Part shown: positions 7,768 through 15,633 of the stretch, piece after piece | Layout of the letters: each line of letters begins with the position of its first letter | How positions within the stretch are numbered: the stretch's first letter is position 1 | Origin: Acidimicrobiaceae bacterium | GTDB lineage: Bacteria > Actinomycetota > Acidimicrobiia > Acidimicrobiales > Acidimicrobiaceae | DNA: 19,682 bases | NCBI GenBank assembly: GCA_013044365.1 | Contig: JABEUP010000039.1 | Span: 1-19,682 of the forward strand | Direction: 5' to 3' | Notes under the pieces: generated by a model | Databases searched by the model: none | What the model saw: the letters and a program-made list of their open reading frames with translations, nothing else | Told to the model about the DNA's origin: nothing | Program-made: the position numbers and the translations under genes

Positions 7768-10068
7768 TTATAACTTGTCGGTTTCTACTAACTGATAAAG
7801 AGTGGTTCGCTGCGAGAGCGGCCGTCCCAGTGGACTGACCACGGACTCGAAGTCCGCTCTGGTAAATTCTTGCCCGTGTATTCCCCCTGCCGCTCTCGAG
7901 ATATTCTCACCCATTAGCGTCCCCCCTAAATCGTTCGTTCCGGCTTGGAGCAACTGGCGGGCGCCATCTATCCCCATTTTTACCCAACTTGCCTGAATAT
8001 TGGGTACCAGGTGCTGGTAGCTGATCCGGGCGACGGCGTGCATGAGAATAGCCTCACGGAACGTCGGGCCTTTTCTTGCTTTTTTTTGCAAATAGATTGG
8101 CGATGCCATATGGACGAACGGCAGGGGCACAAATTCTGTAAATCCATGCGTTTCCAGCTGGAGATTTCGGGTGATGACGATATGTTTTGCCCATGTCCGG
8201 GTATTTTCAATCGAACCAAACATGATTGTGATATTCGAGCAAAGTCCAACCTCATGGGCAGTCCGATGGATTTCAAGCCATCTGTCAGTTTTGATCTTGT
8301 CGGGACATAAAGTTGCCCGAACCTCGTCGTCCAGGATTTCCGCTGCGGTTCCCGGCAGGGTCTTAAGGCCTGCTTCTTTGCACCTGATAAGGTAGCTTTT
8401 CAGGTCAACTCCCAGCCTTCTTGCTCCTTCGTGTATTTCAAGAGCTGAAAATCCGTGTATATGGATTCTTTCAGACCCCTTTTTGACGGCGTCGATGATT
8501 TGAAGGTAATAGTCGCCATCAAACGAGGGATGGATTCCACCCTGCAGACACACTTCTGTAGCGCCGGCGGCATCTGCTTCTGCCACTTTTTCGGAAACCT
8601 CGGAGAGTTCGAGCAGATAGGGGTTACCCCGCAGGTTGAGTGAGAGCGGACCTTTTGAGAAGGCGCAGAACCTGCATTTAAAGGTGCAGACATTGGTGTA
8701 ATTTATGTTTCTGTTTGCCACATATGTGACCGTGTCGCCGGAGATGTCTTTTCTCAGCTGGTCGGCGGTTTCTGCCACATAGCTAAGGTCACTGCCACGG
8801 GCGGTGAACAGCGTGTATATCTGGTCCTCGTCTGGAAGCTCTCCGTTGAGCGCCGCATCACAGATCTCAGTTATCTCAGAAGTCCTAGGCTTCAGCGCCA
8901 ATTCCCGGATGAGGGTCCATTTTGGTGGTTCTGCAGTGGAAATTGTTCCAACTAACACCGGCGGTTCAGAATCTCCCCCGGAAACCCAGGAATCTGTTCT
9001 GGCATAGGACAGGGAATCACTGCTGGATGTGATTTGGAAATTAAGTGCCGGGCTGATCCATTTAGGGTCGTTGAACTCGGGATAAATCGGCAGTCTTGGT
9101 ACCAAATATGAGCCATTTGCTGATAGCCGGCTTTCCAGTTCAACCAGATTGGGCCAGGGCCGCTCAGGGTTGACGTGATCTATCGTTACAGGTGATATCC
9201 CACCTAGGTCGTCAATGCCTGCGCTTATCAGATCCATAGCGTCATCACTGAGATTGGGGGGTGCCTGGAGGTGTATCCATGGGGGGAGGATCGAACGCGC
9301 AATCGCGATTGCCCGCAGAAACTCCTCTTTTGTGGCGGGGAGCCAATCAGTCATCTGGGTGTGAGGCTTTGGCAGGAAATTTTGAATTATCACTTCCTGG
9401 ATATGATGGTGCTGCTGTGCGATCTCGCCGATCATTTCGAGCGCCTGGATTCTGTCAGCCTCTGACTCGCCAATACCCACCAGAATTCCAGTGGTGAATG
9501 GGACCATCGCTTTCCCGGCATCTATAAGAGACGTGATTCTGCGCTCTGGAGTTTTGTCGGGGGCTAACCGGTGTGCCTTGAGATCTGGGTTTAGAGACTC
9601 GATCATCATTCCCTGGGAGGCCGAGACTTCTTTCAAAAGCGCATATTCATCGAATGACAAGGCACCGGCATTAATATGAGGGATAAGGCCGGTATTTTCG
9701 AGCACCGATTTGGCGGCGAGGTATAAATATTCGGTGGTGGTACTGAGACCTTTGGAAGAAAGAAACTGGGCAGCCCCATCATATTTTTGCTCGGGTTTCT
9801 CGCCAAGTGTGAAAAGAGCCTCTGTGCAGCCGAAAGCCGCTCCTTCGGATGCGATTTCTATGATGTGTTCGATAGTCAAAAACGGCGCATCAAGTTGAGC
9901 GGGAGGTTTGGCAAATGTGCAATAGCCGCACCTGTCGCGGCACAGCATTGTAAGAGGAATGAAGACCTTAGGGGAAAAAGTAATTTGGGAGCCGAATTGC
10001 TTTGTTTTGATCTTTAGAGCCTTTGACAAAAGTTCTGCCGTTGAAAGTTGGGAATAGTTGACTGTCAT
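7768..10068 (-). CDS. fbiC: FbiC, fused CofG/CofH 7,8-didemethyl-8-hydroxy-5-deazariboflavin (FO) synthase
   Basis: A bifunctional radical-SAM enzyme that builds FO, the redox core of coenzyme F420, from tyrosine and 5-amino-6-ribitylamino-uracil. ATG 10068 is preferred because GGGTG lies 7-8 bases before it (766 residues). An ATG 30 bases further upstream (10098) would add ten residues but has no Shine-Dalgarno. Counted from 10098, the CofG half carries CRDRCGYC with Cys53, Cys57 and Cys60. The CofH half carries CTFKCRFC with Cys471, Cys475 and Cys478. Both [4Fe-4S] sites are intact. Further matches to mycobacterial FbiC are QAPPNL, DHVNPERPWP, TEVCLQGGIHP, LPGTAAEILDDEVR and FTEFVPLPFVH. 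The linker between halves is somewhat short: mycobacterial FbiC is about 856 residues. It lies between pgl (about 90-120 bases upstream) and the LOG gene (21 bases downstream). Confidence 0.96.
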   Translation of the reverse strand: MTVNYSQLSTAELLSKALKIKTKQFGSQITFSPKVFIPLTMLCRDRCGYCTFAKPPAQLDAPFLTIEHIIEIASEGAAFGCTEALFTLGEKPEQKYDGAAQFLSSKGLSTTTEYLYLAAKSVLENTGLIPHINAGALSFDEYALLKEVSASQGMMIESLNPDLKAHRLAPDKTPERRITSLIDAGKAMVPFTTGILVGIGESEADRIQALEMIGEIAQQHHHIQEVIIQNFLPKPHTQMTDWLPATKEEFLRAIAIARSILPPWIHLQAPPNLSDDAMDLISAGIDDLGGISPVTIDHVNPERPWPNLVELESRLSANGSYLVPRLPIYPEFNDPKWISPALNFQITSSSDSLSYARTDSWVSGGDSEPPVLVGTISTAEPPKWTLIRELALKPRTSEITEICDAALNGELPDEDQIYTLFTARGSDLSYVAETADQLRKDISGDTVTYVANRNINYTNVCTFKCRFCAFSKGPLSLNLRGNPYLLELSEVSEKVAEADAAGATEVCLQGGIHPSFDGDYYLQIIDAVKKGSERIHIHGFSALEIHEGARRLGVDLKSYLIRCKEAGLKTLPGTAAEILDDEVRATLCPDKIKTDRWLEIHRTAHEVGLCSNITIMFGSIENTRTWAKHIVITRNLQLETHGFTEFVPLPFVHMASPIYLQKKARKGPTFREAILMHAVARISYQHLVPNIQASWVKMGIDGARQLLQAGTNDLGGTLMGENISRAAGGIHGQEFTRADFESVVSPLGRPLSQRTTLYQLVETDKL

Positions 10069-10190
10069 GTATTTCACCCTATCAAATGACGGCCGCATTA
10101 CTTAATGCTTTGTTGCCCCACATAGTTCCGATACTGGGTATGCGAAGCTTTAACTAGTCTACTTGACAACTCAACTCCGGTACTGAGGGC

Positions 10191-10946
10191 TTACTCTTCG
10201 ACCAATGAGGCTGCCTCGTAGTCGATGATGAGATTAACATGCGCCGCCTTGATCCGTGAAACGGGGGTTTGGGTATCGCCTTCAAGGAGCCCTTTAATCG
10301 CGGCTGCTTTGTCCTTACCCCTGGTGGTGATTATCACCAGCTCTGCCTTACCGATAGTTTCCAGACTCAGGGTCAATCTCGCGTAGGGATTCAAGCCGTT
10401 TGGATCATAGTTGGCCAGATATTCTTTACCCAGGCCGGCTTCCCCTAATGCAGGGGAGAAGGGAAAGAGGCTTGCAGTGTGTCCGTCGGATCCAATCCCC
10501 AAATGAATCAGCCATGGTTTCGGAGAGACGGCGATTTGATCTGAGTACGCGTCAGCAAGAGTCTGGAACCGCTCGTAGTCATTTGCACTTATGACCTGGG
10601 ATGACGCTGAAAGCTGTTGCAGCTGGGCCTTGGTGAACGGTGGAAAGACTGTGGGCACGGCGCTATGAGAAAGAAGCGGATTGATCAGCGAGTTCATCAC
10701 GCTGAAGATATTGGAGGTTTCGAGTGCAGGGTCGGTCACACGCTCATCGCCAAGGTAAACACTCATACGGCTTGCCGATGGCCAGAAGTCGCTGTTGGCG
10801 GCCAACTCCTGGTAAAGCTCCGGGGCAAGTGAGCCCCCCGAAGCAAAGAAGCTCCAAGGTCCGTTGGTAGCGGAGCTAAATCTGACGATTTGTTTGGTGA
10901 ACTCTTCGGCGAGGTTATTGGTTATGAATATGTGCAGATTTTCCAT
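10191..10946 (-). CDS. pgl: 6-phosphogluconolactonase
   Basis: A 251-residue cytoplasmic enzyme of the DevB/SOL type that hydrolyses 6-phosphogluconolactone to 6-phosphogluconate, the second step of the oxidative pentose phosphate pathway. The start is ATG with GGAG about 9 bases before it. The motifs are ASGGSLAPELY around 35-45, the active-site YLGDERV at 64-70 and GIGSDGHTASLFP at 150-162, which are characteristic of the family and shared with glucosamine-6-phosphate isomerases. The SDGHTASLFP form favours lactonase over isomerase. Length is normal. It follows zwf on the same strand after 150 bases, which matches its pathway role, and is followed by fbiC. No opcA gene sits between zwf and pgl, unlike in many actinobacteria. 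Confidence 0.94.
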   Translation of the reverse strand: MENLHIFITNNLAEEFTKQIVRFSSATNGPWSFFASGGSLAPELYQELAANSDFWPSASRMSVYLGDERVTDPALETSNIFSVMNSLINPLLSHSAVPTVFPPFTKAQLQQLSASSQVISANDYERFQTLADAYSDQIAVSPKPWLIHLGIGSDGHTASLFPFSPALGEAGLGKEYLANYDPNGLNPYARLTLSLETIGKAELVIITTRGKDKAAAIKGLLEGDTQTPVSRIKAAHVNLIIDYEAASLVEE

Positions 10947-11096
10947 CCGGTTGCTCCAGTGTTGGGTGTTTTCTGGGTAATCGAGGTTCGGATCCTTTTA
11001 ATAGAATTGTCATGATTTTAACCAGGGTAGCTCTGGCTGGCTGAACTTATCCTAAGTGACGGTATCTATAGCGGAATGGTGGTTTCCAAGGTATCT

Positions 11097-12584
11097 TTAT
11101 CCGTTATGCCAGTAATGACCGCTGCCCTGAAGAAGCTTGCTTGCCTCCTTGGGCCCGTATGTTCCAGAAGCATAGGGAAATAAAGGGAAGTCGGGATCGG
11201 CAAAAGCCCGTTGTACCGGCTCCACAATTTCCCAGGCCTTGGTTACTTCATCTGCGCGTAGAAAAAGAGTACGGTCGCCCAGCAGAGCATCCAGGATTAG
11301 ACGTTCGTAGGCATCCCAGGAGACCTCTCTAAAGGTGTTGGCATAAGAGAAATCCATGGCCACCGATCGTATGTTGTAATCCTGTCCCGGAACCTTGGCG
11401 CCAAAGACTAGCTTGATTTCCTCTTCAGGCTGTATTCTAAGGATCATCCGGTTAGGACCAAGTTGGCGGGCAGAATTACCGGTGAATGGTAGATGGGGAG
11501 CCCTGTTGAATTCCATAACCACTTGAGTTTCACGTTTGGCCATTCGTTTTCCAGTTCTGATGAATACCGGAACGCCAGCCCACCGCCAGTTGTCAACCGC
11601 GAGCCGCATCGCGACAAAGGTTTCAGTCTTGGAATCAGGTGAGACGTTCTGCTCACCTCTGTACCCTCTAACCTCGTCAGAATTGATCACACCATCTACG
11701 TACTGGCCCCTTACGACACGGCTTACCACCTCGGGTATCGAGGGGATTTCGACCGATGAGAGCACCTTTACTTTCTCGTTTTGGATCGAGTCTGCAGCCA
11801 TGGTGGCGGGCGCCTCCATGAGTATGAGCGAGAGAATCTGCAACATGTGATTTTGAATTATGTCTTTTAGCGCTCCAGCGTGTTCGTAAAAGTTCCCCCG
11901 GTGGCCGACACCAATCTGTTCTGCCACCGTAATTTGGATGTTGTCAACATAGTTTCTGTTCCAAACGGGTTCAAAGATGGCATTGGAGAACCTGAGGGCA
12001 AGAAGGTTTTGGACGGTCTCTTTGCCAAGGTAGTGATCGATCCGGTAAATCTGGTCTTCCGAAAAGGAGCGATGCATGTCGCTGTTCAATTTTTGGGCGC
12101 TTAACGTATCGTCGCCAAAAGGCTTCTCGATAATTATTCTCGCGGAATTTGAATCTCCGTGTCGCGACAGGCCGCTTTCTCCCAACAGATCACTGATGAG
12201 GCCAAACAGATCCGGAATAGTGGCTAAATAGTAAAGCCGTGAACGTCCTGTCTGGTGGCTCTGTTCTATGGTGTCCAGTAACTTAGAAAGGGACTGATAG
12301 GTCGATATTGACTTGTAGTCACCTTGGAGATAGTGGAAGTTTTCTATGTAGTTGCCGACGGTTTCCCAGCCACCGGCCGAGTTCATCACCAGATTTCTGA
12401 AACCGTCGGTCCCAAGCGGTGAACGTGCCACTCCAATTACCGAGAACTCTTCGGGAAGTTGGTCCTGGTCCCATAATGAGGCAATCGCGGGAATAATCTT
12501 GCGTGATGTAAGGTCGCCAGAGGCTCCAAATATCACAAGTGTTGTACCTTCTATTCTTCTTTTCCTGTGGCCCTGATAACTCAT
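11097..12584 (-). CDS. zwf: Glucose-6-phosphate 1-dehydrogenase
   Basis: A 495-residue enzyme that oxidises glucose 6-phosphate to 6-phosphogluconolactone and reduces NADP+, the entry to the oxidative pentose phosphate pathway. I choose ATG 12584 because AGAGGTG lies just before it; a GTG two codons earlier (12590) would overlap that site. The N-terminal Rossmann motif FGASGDLTSRK is at about 19-29 and EKPFG at 153-157. The substrate motif RIDHYLGKE contains Asp183 and His184. The catalytic His is about 246 in IIQNH. All are intact and the length is normal. It is downstream of tal and upstream of pgl on the same strand. A 306-base gap separates it from tal, so it may have its own promoter. 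The protein is the ordinary NADP-type enzyme, not the F420-dependent Fgd. Confidence 0.96.
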   Translation of the reverse strand: MSYQGHRKRRIEGTTLVIFGASGDLTSRKIIPAIASLWDQDQLPEEFSVIGVARSPLGTDGFRNLVMNSAGGWETVGNYIENFHYLQGDYKSISTYQSLSKLLDTIEQSHQTGRSRLYYLATIPDLFGLISDLLGESGLSRHGDSNSARIIIEKPFGDDTLSAQKLNSDMHRSFSEDQIYRIDHYLGKETVQNLLALRFSNAIFEPVWNRNYVDNIQITVAEQIGVGHRGNFYEHAGALKDIIQNHMLQILSLILMEAPATMAADSIQNEKVKVLSSVEIPSIPEVVSRVVRGQYVDGVINSDEVRGYRGEQNVSPDSKTETFVAMRLAVDNWRWAGVPVFIRTGKRMAKRETQVVMEFNRAPHLPFTGNSARQLGPNRMILRIQPEEEIKLVFGAKVPGQDYNIRSVAMDFSYANTFREVSWDAYERLILDALLGDRTLFLRADEVTKAWEIVEPVQRAFADPDFPLFPYASGTYGPKEASKLLQGSGHYWHNG

Positions 12585-12890
12585 TTTCACCTCTTACTGA
12601 AACGTTAGGTTGATGGAAAATGGATTTCTGATTCTAAGGAAATTACCGGTTCTGCTGGGCACTTAGGATTCTGGTCTGCACATCCGGCCATTCTCAGACA
12701 TATTCGCGGGGTGAATTTCCCGTTTGCATGGCCTGGCCCTTCTAAGTCCGTACCGGGAGTTCACGAATGGCCAATGTGAAGTCGCAACCATCCGGACATA
12801 GAAGCTCCAAGCAGCGATAGTCGCCTAAGACGAGGTTACACTCATAGGAGGTGTAATGGTTGTTCGGGAAACCGCCGCGCCCGAGTTCAT
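12585..12890. other. 306-base spacer between zwf and tal
   Basis: No convincing gene. Near the zwf end a minus-strand TAGAAT could be a -10 box, but no -35 box fits. A weak hairpin (CGGGG and TCCCG around a 6-base loop) is at 12707-12722. Near the tal end, 12836-12841 and 12851-12856 form a 6-bp inverted repeat (TTACAC/GTGTAA) around a 9-base loop. A plus-strand AGGAGGTG at 12846 sits before a 12-codon ORF. No U-rich terminator is seen after tal. Confidence 0.5.
12588..12594 (-). promoter_or_regulatory. Ribosome binding site deciding the zwf start
   Basis: Read on the minus strand this is AGAGGTG, three bases before ATG 12584. Because it overlaps the GTG at 12590, it favours the ATG as the real start. 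Confidence 0.6.
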
Positions 12891-13982
12891 TTAGGTCAGA
12901 TGCTTCTTTTTTTCGAGTGCTGCCAGTAGGTCGTGAAATGAGTTGGCAAAAGATGCCACGCCTTCAGTCTCGAGCTCGCTGGTAATCTTTTTCAGGTCTA
13001 TTCCAGCCTCTTTAATGGCAGTGAGCACCTCATTAGAATTGCGCGCGAAGTCGGGAACTTTGATCTCGGCATGGCCATGATCCACAAACGCTAACAGTGT
13101 GGATTCAGGCATGGTATTTACCGTATTTGGAGCGATAAGGGTCTCGACGTAAAGCAAATCCGGATAGCTGGGGTTCTTGGTGGAGGTCGAAGCCCAAAGA
13201 GGTCTTTGTAATTTAGCGCCTACACTCGAAAGCCGGGTCCAGTCGGCCTGTTGATAGCGTGCGGTATGGGCGAGGTAGGCAGCCTGAGCCTGGGCTACGG
13301 CAGCCCTGCCCATCAGGCTCTCCCCATGTGGTCCGAGTGATTTGAGAATGGGATCCAGTTTGGTGTCTACCCTTGAGACGAAAAATGATGCCACCGAGGA
13401 GATGCTGCCAAGGTTCCGGTTTTGCTCGCGGGCTTTGTATATGCCCTTAATGTGGGCATCCATAACCATCTTGTAGCGGTCAAGAGCGAATATTAGCGTA
13501 ACGTTAACCGAGATTCCCCGGGACAGAACCTCAGTGATGGCGGGAATACCTTCAACAGTTGCTGGAATTTTAATCATCAGGTTTTCCCGGCCGATGCTAT
13601 CCCATAGCCACTGGGCAGCATCTATTGTGCCCTGGGTATCGTGCGCCAGTTCAGGATCCACCTCGATTGAAACGAATCCGTCATTTCGGCCAGAAGACTG
13701 GTAGATCTCCATTAGAACATCGGCGGCCGCGGTAACATCTCCGCACGCCATCCTCCAGTATGCGGACTTTGTGTCCGTCTCCTTGATGAGCGCAAAGTAT
13801 TCTTTGTCGTAACTGTCGGAATTCGATATCGCATTAGCAAATATTGTCGGGTTGGATGTGAGCCCTCTCACGCCCATTTCTTTGAGTTCCTCTATCCGGC
13901 CACTGTTGATCCAGGCCCGGGAAAGGTTGTCGATCCAGGGACTTTGTCCGGTGGTCTCGTACAGCGTTTCGAGTTCATTCAA
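12891..13982 (-). CDS. tal: Transaldolase
   Basis: A 363-residue enzyme that moves a dihydroxyacetone unit between sedoheptulose 7-phosphate and glyceraldehyde 3-phosphate in the non-oxidative pentose phosphate pathway. I choose TTG 13982: GAGGTGA lies 5 bases upstream, and the product then begins MNELETLYETTGQSPW, close to family N-termini. The frame stays open to TTG 14054, which would add 24 residues without homology or a Shine-Dalgarno. Key motifs are WIDNLSR, GLTSNPTIF, FVSIEVDPELAHDT and MIKIPATVEGIPAI, in which Lys138 is the Schiff-base residue. It is the long actinobacterial/cyanobacterial type and is not fused to glucose-6-phosphate isomerase. It heads the minus-strand block that continues to zwf and pgl, and is divergent from the LON-domain gene. 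Confidence 0.94.
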   Translation of the reverse strand: MNELETLYETTGQSPWIDNLSRAWINSGRIEELKEMGVRGLTSNPTIFANAISNSDSYDKEYFALIKETDTKSAYWRMACGDVTAAADVLMEIYQSSGRNDGFVSIEVDPELAHDTQGTIDAAQWLWDSIGRENLMIKIPATVEGIPAITEVLSRGISVNVTLIFALDRYKMVMDAHIKGIYKAREQNRNLGSISSVASFFVSRVDTKLDPILKSLGPHGESLMGRAAVAQAQAAYLAHTARYQQADWTRLSSVGAKLQRPLWASTSTKNPSYPDLLYVETLIAPNTVNTMPESTLLAFVDHGHAEIKVPDFARNSNEVLTAIKEAGIDLKKITSELETEGVASFANSFHDLLAALEKKKHLT

Positions 13983-13987
13983 TGCGG

Positions 13988-13994
13988 TCACCTC
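13988..13994 (-). promoter_or_regulatory. Ribosome binding site deciding the tal start
   Basis: Read on the minus strand this is GAGGTGA, five bases before TTG 13982. It is the only good Shine-Dalgarno among the possible starts of tal and agrees with family N-termini. Confidence 0.6.
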
Positions 13995-14087
13995 ATAAAT
14001 CATTTGATCAGGATCAACACTGCTATCTGCAGATATGAAAGTAAAGTCTCGCAAGATTCAAATTTTCCATGATATGTCTGGAAACTT

Positions 14088-14115
14088 TTGAGAACAGGTG
14101 AGTTTCTTATATTCT
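14088..14115 (+). promoter_or_regulatory. Candidate promoter for the LON-domain gene
   Basis: TTGAGA at 14088-14093 (5 of 6 to the -35 consensus) and TATTCT at 14110-14115 (4 of 6 to the -10 consensus) are 16 bases apart. Transcription would start near 14122 and leave a leader of about 150 bases. The divergent tal gene is on the other side. Only consensus matching supports this. Confidence 0.3.
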
Positions 14116-14135
14116 AGCGCCGAAACCGAATGGCT

Positions 14136-14150
14136 GTGAGAATGTCTCAC
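14136..14150. repeat. 6-bp inverted repeat (GTGAGA ATG TCTCAC) upstream of the LON-domain gene
   Basis: A perfect inverted repeat with a 3-base centre, just after the predicted start point of the candidate promoter at 14088-14115. It could be an operator between the two divergent genes, or a short hairpin in the leader. Confidence 0.3.
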
Positions 14151-14272
14151 CGGCGGAAGTCTGTTCAAGCCGAGGGGTTGGATATCAAGAGTTGGCTTAG
14201 TTGCCGATCCGAAGAGAATGTCAGGTGTTTTGTGCGCTTTGTCAATCCGCCTAAGATTATTCCAAGCAGTAC

Positions 14273-14950
14273 ATGGCGAATAAGTATTTGTGGCGGCCCG
14301 AGCGCATGGAGAAGCAAGAACCCGTGGATAACGCATTACCACTCCCGATGTTTCCTCTGTCAAGCGTATTATTTCCCACTACCGGGGTACCACTTCATAT
14401 ATTCGAGCCCCGGTACATACGTCTGATGGACGATCTGTCGAACGCGCCGCCACATTTTGGTGTGGTTTTGATTACCAGGGGCGGCGAAGTTGGTGGCGCC
14501 AACCAAAGGACAGACCTCGGAACTATGGCCCGAATTACCGAAAAGGCCCTGGTCGGGGATGGAAGGTGGCTTATCTTTGCGATTGGTGAAAAGAGGATCC
14601 GGGTGCGTAATTGGCTTCCCGACGACCCCTATCCACTGGCATTGGTCGAGGAGGTGGTCGATGAACCTTTTGATGGTGATCCTTTTGAGAGATTCAAAGA
14701 GCTAGAAAAAAAACTTAGGTACAGCCTATTGCTGCAAGGCGAGATTTCTTTGACTAAAAGCATTTCCCCCAACATCGGGCTGTCCAGGGACCCGCAGGAG
14801 GCACTTTGGCAGATGTGTGCATTGGCTCCGGTTTCTATAATGGATCAGCAGAGTCTGCTTGCTACTTTAGACGCAACCCGGAGGGCTGATTTGCTCGATC
14901 AGTTGCTAATTGAGGCGACAACGGTCTTGGAGGCACAGCTTTCTTTGTGA
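14273..14950 (+). CDS. Stand-alone LON substrate-binding-domain protein
   Basis: A 225-residue protein consisting of one LON N-terminal domain (PF02190-type) without the ATPase or protease parts of Lon. The diagnostic stretch LPMFPLSSVLFPTTGVPLHI at about 23-42, followed by FEPRY and then FGVVLITRG around 62-70, is typical. The C-terminal half (about 130-225) is helical and ends in a Leu-rich stretch. Such proteins are common in actinobacteria and cyanobacteria and are thought to bind protein substrates, but their role is not settled. The start is uncertain: ATG 14273 has no Shine-Dalgarno and ATG 14306, eleven codons later, is a possible alternative. It is the first gene of a plus-strand run towards the three small proteins and trmI, and is divergent from tal. 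Confidence 0.85.
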   Translation: MANKYLWRPERMEKQEPVDNALPLPMFPLSSVLFPTTGVPLHIFEPRYIRLMDDLSNAPPHFGVVLITRGGEVGGANQRTDLGTMARITEKALVGDGRWLIFAIGEKRIRVRNWLPDDPYPLALVEEVVDEPFDGDPFERFKELEKKLRYSLLLQGEISLTKSISPNIGLSRDPQEALWQMCALAPVSIMDQQSLLATLDATRRADLLDQLLIEATTVLEAQLSL

Positions 14951-15011
14951 CCGGTTCAGATTATGTTTATGGTTGTCTGGCAGTTGTGAAGCAGTAGCCT
15001 GTAATGATTGG

Positions 15012-15030
15012 TGGGAGCAAAGTTCTCCCA
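15012..15030 (+). repeat. Stem-loop (6-bp arms) upstream of the two-TM membrane protein
   Basis: TGGGAG and CTCCCA pair around a 7-base loop. If the next gene starts at GTG 15050, this hairpin is in its untranslated leader, 11 bases before the Shine-Dalgarno. No T-run follows, so it is not a classic terminator. Confidence 0.3.
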
Positions 15031-15049
15031 GATGATGTCGAGGAGAGTC

Positions 15050-15376
15050 GTGTCATTAAATTCGAAGGCCAAAGCCAAGAGCCAAGCGTCAGAATTTATT
15101 GAACTTCTAATCGCCTATGTCAAACAGGAGACCTTAGGCCCGATTTCCCGACTAGGGAGATATATTTTCTTTGGTCTGGCCGGATCGATTTTGGCATCCA
15201 TTGGAATTGTACTTTTGGCAGTTGGATTTCTTCGGCTTCTGCAGAGTGAAACCGGTTCAACTTTTACTGGTAATCTGAGCTGGCTTCCTTATATTTTTTC
15301 AGGTCTTTTCGGCTTGGTGGTGTTGGTGATTGCGGTTTTGGGAATCATGAAAAAGCGAGATACCCGCTCGGTTTAG
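15050..15376 (+). CDS. Small two-TM membrane protein, holin-like (DUF1469/PF07332-like)
   Basis: A 108-residue protein starting at GTG 15050, chosen because AGGAG ends 4 bases before it. The frame extends to TTG 15008 but has no Shine-Dalgarno there. After a basic N-terminus, an amphipathic helix (about 10-30, SEFIELLIAYVKQET) leads into two hydrophobic helices, about 38-58 (IFFGLAGSILASIGIVLLAV) and about 78-98 (IFSGLFGLVVLVIAVLGI), joined by a Ser/Thr/Gly loop and ending in a basic tail. This matches the architecture of small actinobacterial 'phage holin family' membrane proteins, which are mostly chromosomal and not lytic. It is followed at 39 bases by another small membrane protein and lies between the LON-domain gene and trmI. 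Family assignment is tentative and the function unknown. Confidence 0.7.
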   Translation: MSLNSKAKAKSQASEFIELLIAYVKQETLGPISRLGRYIFFGLAGSILASIGIVLLAVGFLRLLQSETGSTFTGNLSWLPYIFSGLFGLVVLVIAVLGIMKKRDTRSV

Positions 15377-15415
15377 CTTAGGTTTTGATCCGGCGGAAGT
15401 GCCAAGGAGAGAATA

Positions 15416-15631
15416 TTGAGTTCTGAGGACTCTAAACAAATAACCAAGGAAGACCTCGAGGCCAAGCTAAGAGAGATTCATGGAGAAGTGAACAAGGCGA
15501 TCGAGGTAGCCAAGCCGGCACTTTCCGCAGTAGCGGTGGCGGTCGCCGTCGCGGTTATCTCCGTCACTTTTGTAATTGGATTAAAGATGGGTAAGAAGAA
15601 GAACACTGTAATAGAAATCAAGCGAATCTAG
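15416..15631 (+). CDS. Small single-TM hypothetical protein
   Basis: A 71-residue protein with start TTG and a strong Shine-Dalgarno AGGAG at 15405-15409, 6 bases upstream, which gives good support for translation. Residues 8-33 form a charged, probably coiled-coil helix (TKEDLEAKLREIHGEVNKAI). Residues 35-56 form one hydrophobic helix made largely of Ala-Val repeats, and the tail is basic (KMGKKKN) and ends in Ile-Glu-Ile-Lys-Arg-Ile. By the positive-inside rule the basic tail is cytoplasmic. From memory, similar short proteins follow the holin-like gene in other Acidimicrobiia, but I cannot verify this here. It sits 39 bases after that gene and 2 bases before the next. Function unknown. Confidence 0.7.
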   Translation: MSSEDSKQITKEDLEAKLREIHGEVNKAIEVAKPALSAVAVAVAVAVISVTFVIGLKMGKKKNTVIEIKRI

Positions 15632-15633
15632 CA

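Noticed and set aside
7802..9898. Several plus-strand frames of 60-120 residues opposite fbiC
   Set aside because: They lie fully antisense to a strongly conserved gene, lack recognisable domains and are explained as shadows.
12836..12856. Inverted repeat TTACAC/GTGTAA downstream of tal as a terminator
   Set aside because: Six AT-rich base pairs with a 9-base loop and no T-run on the tal strand are too weak.
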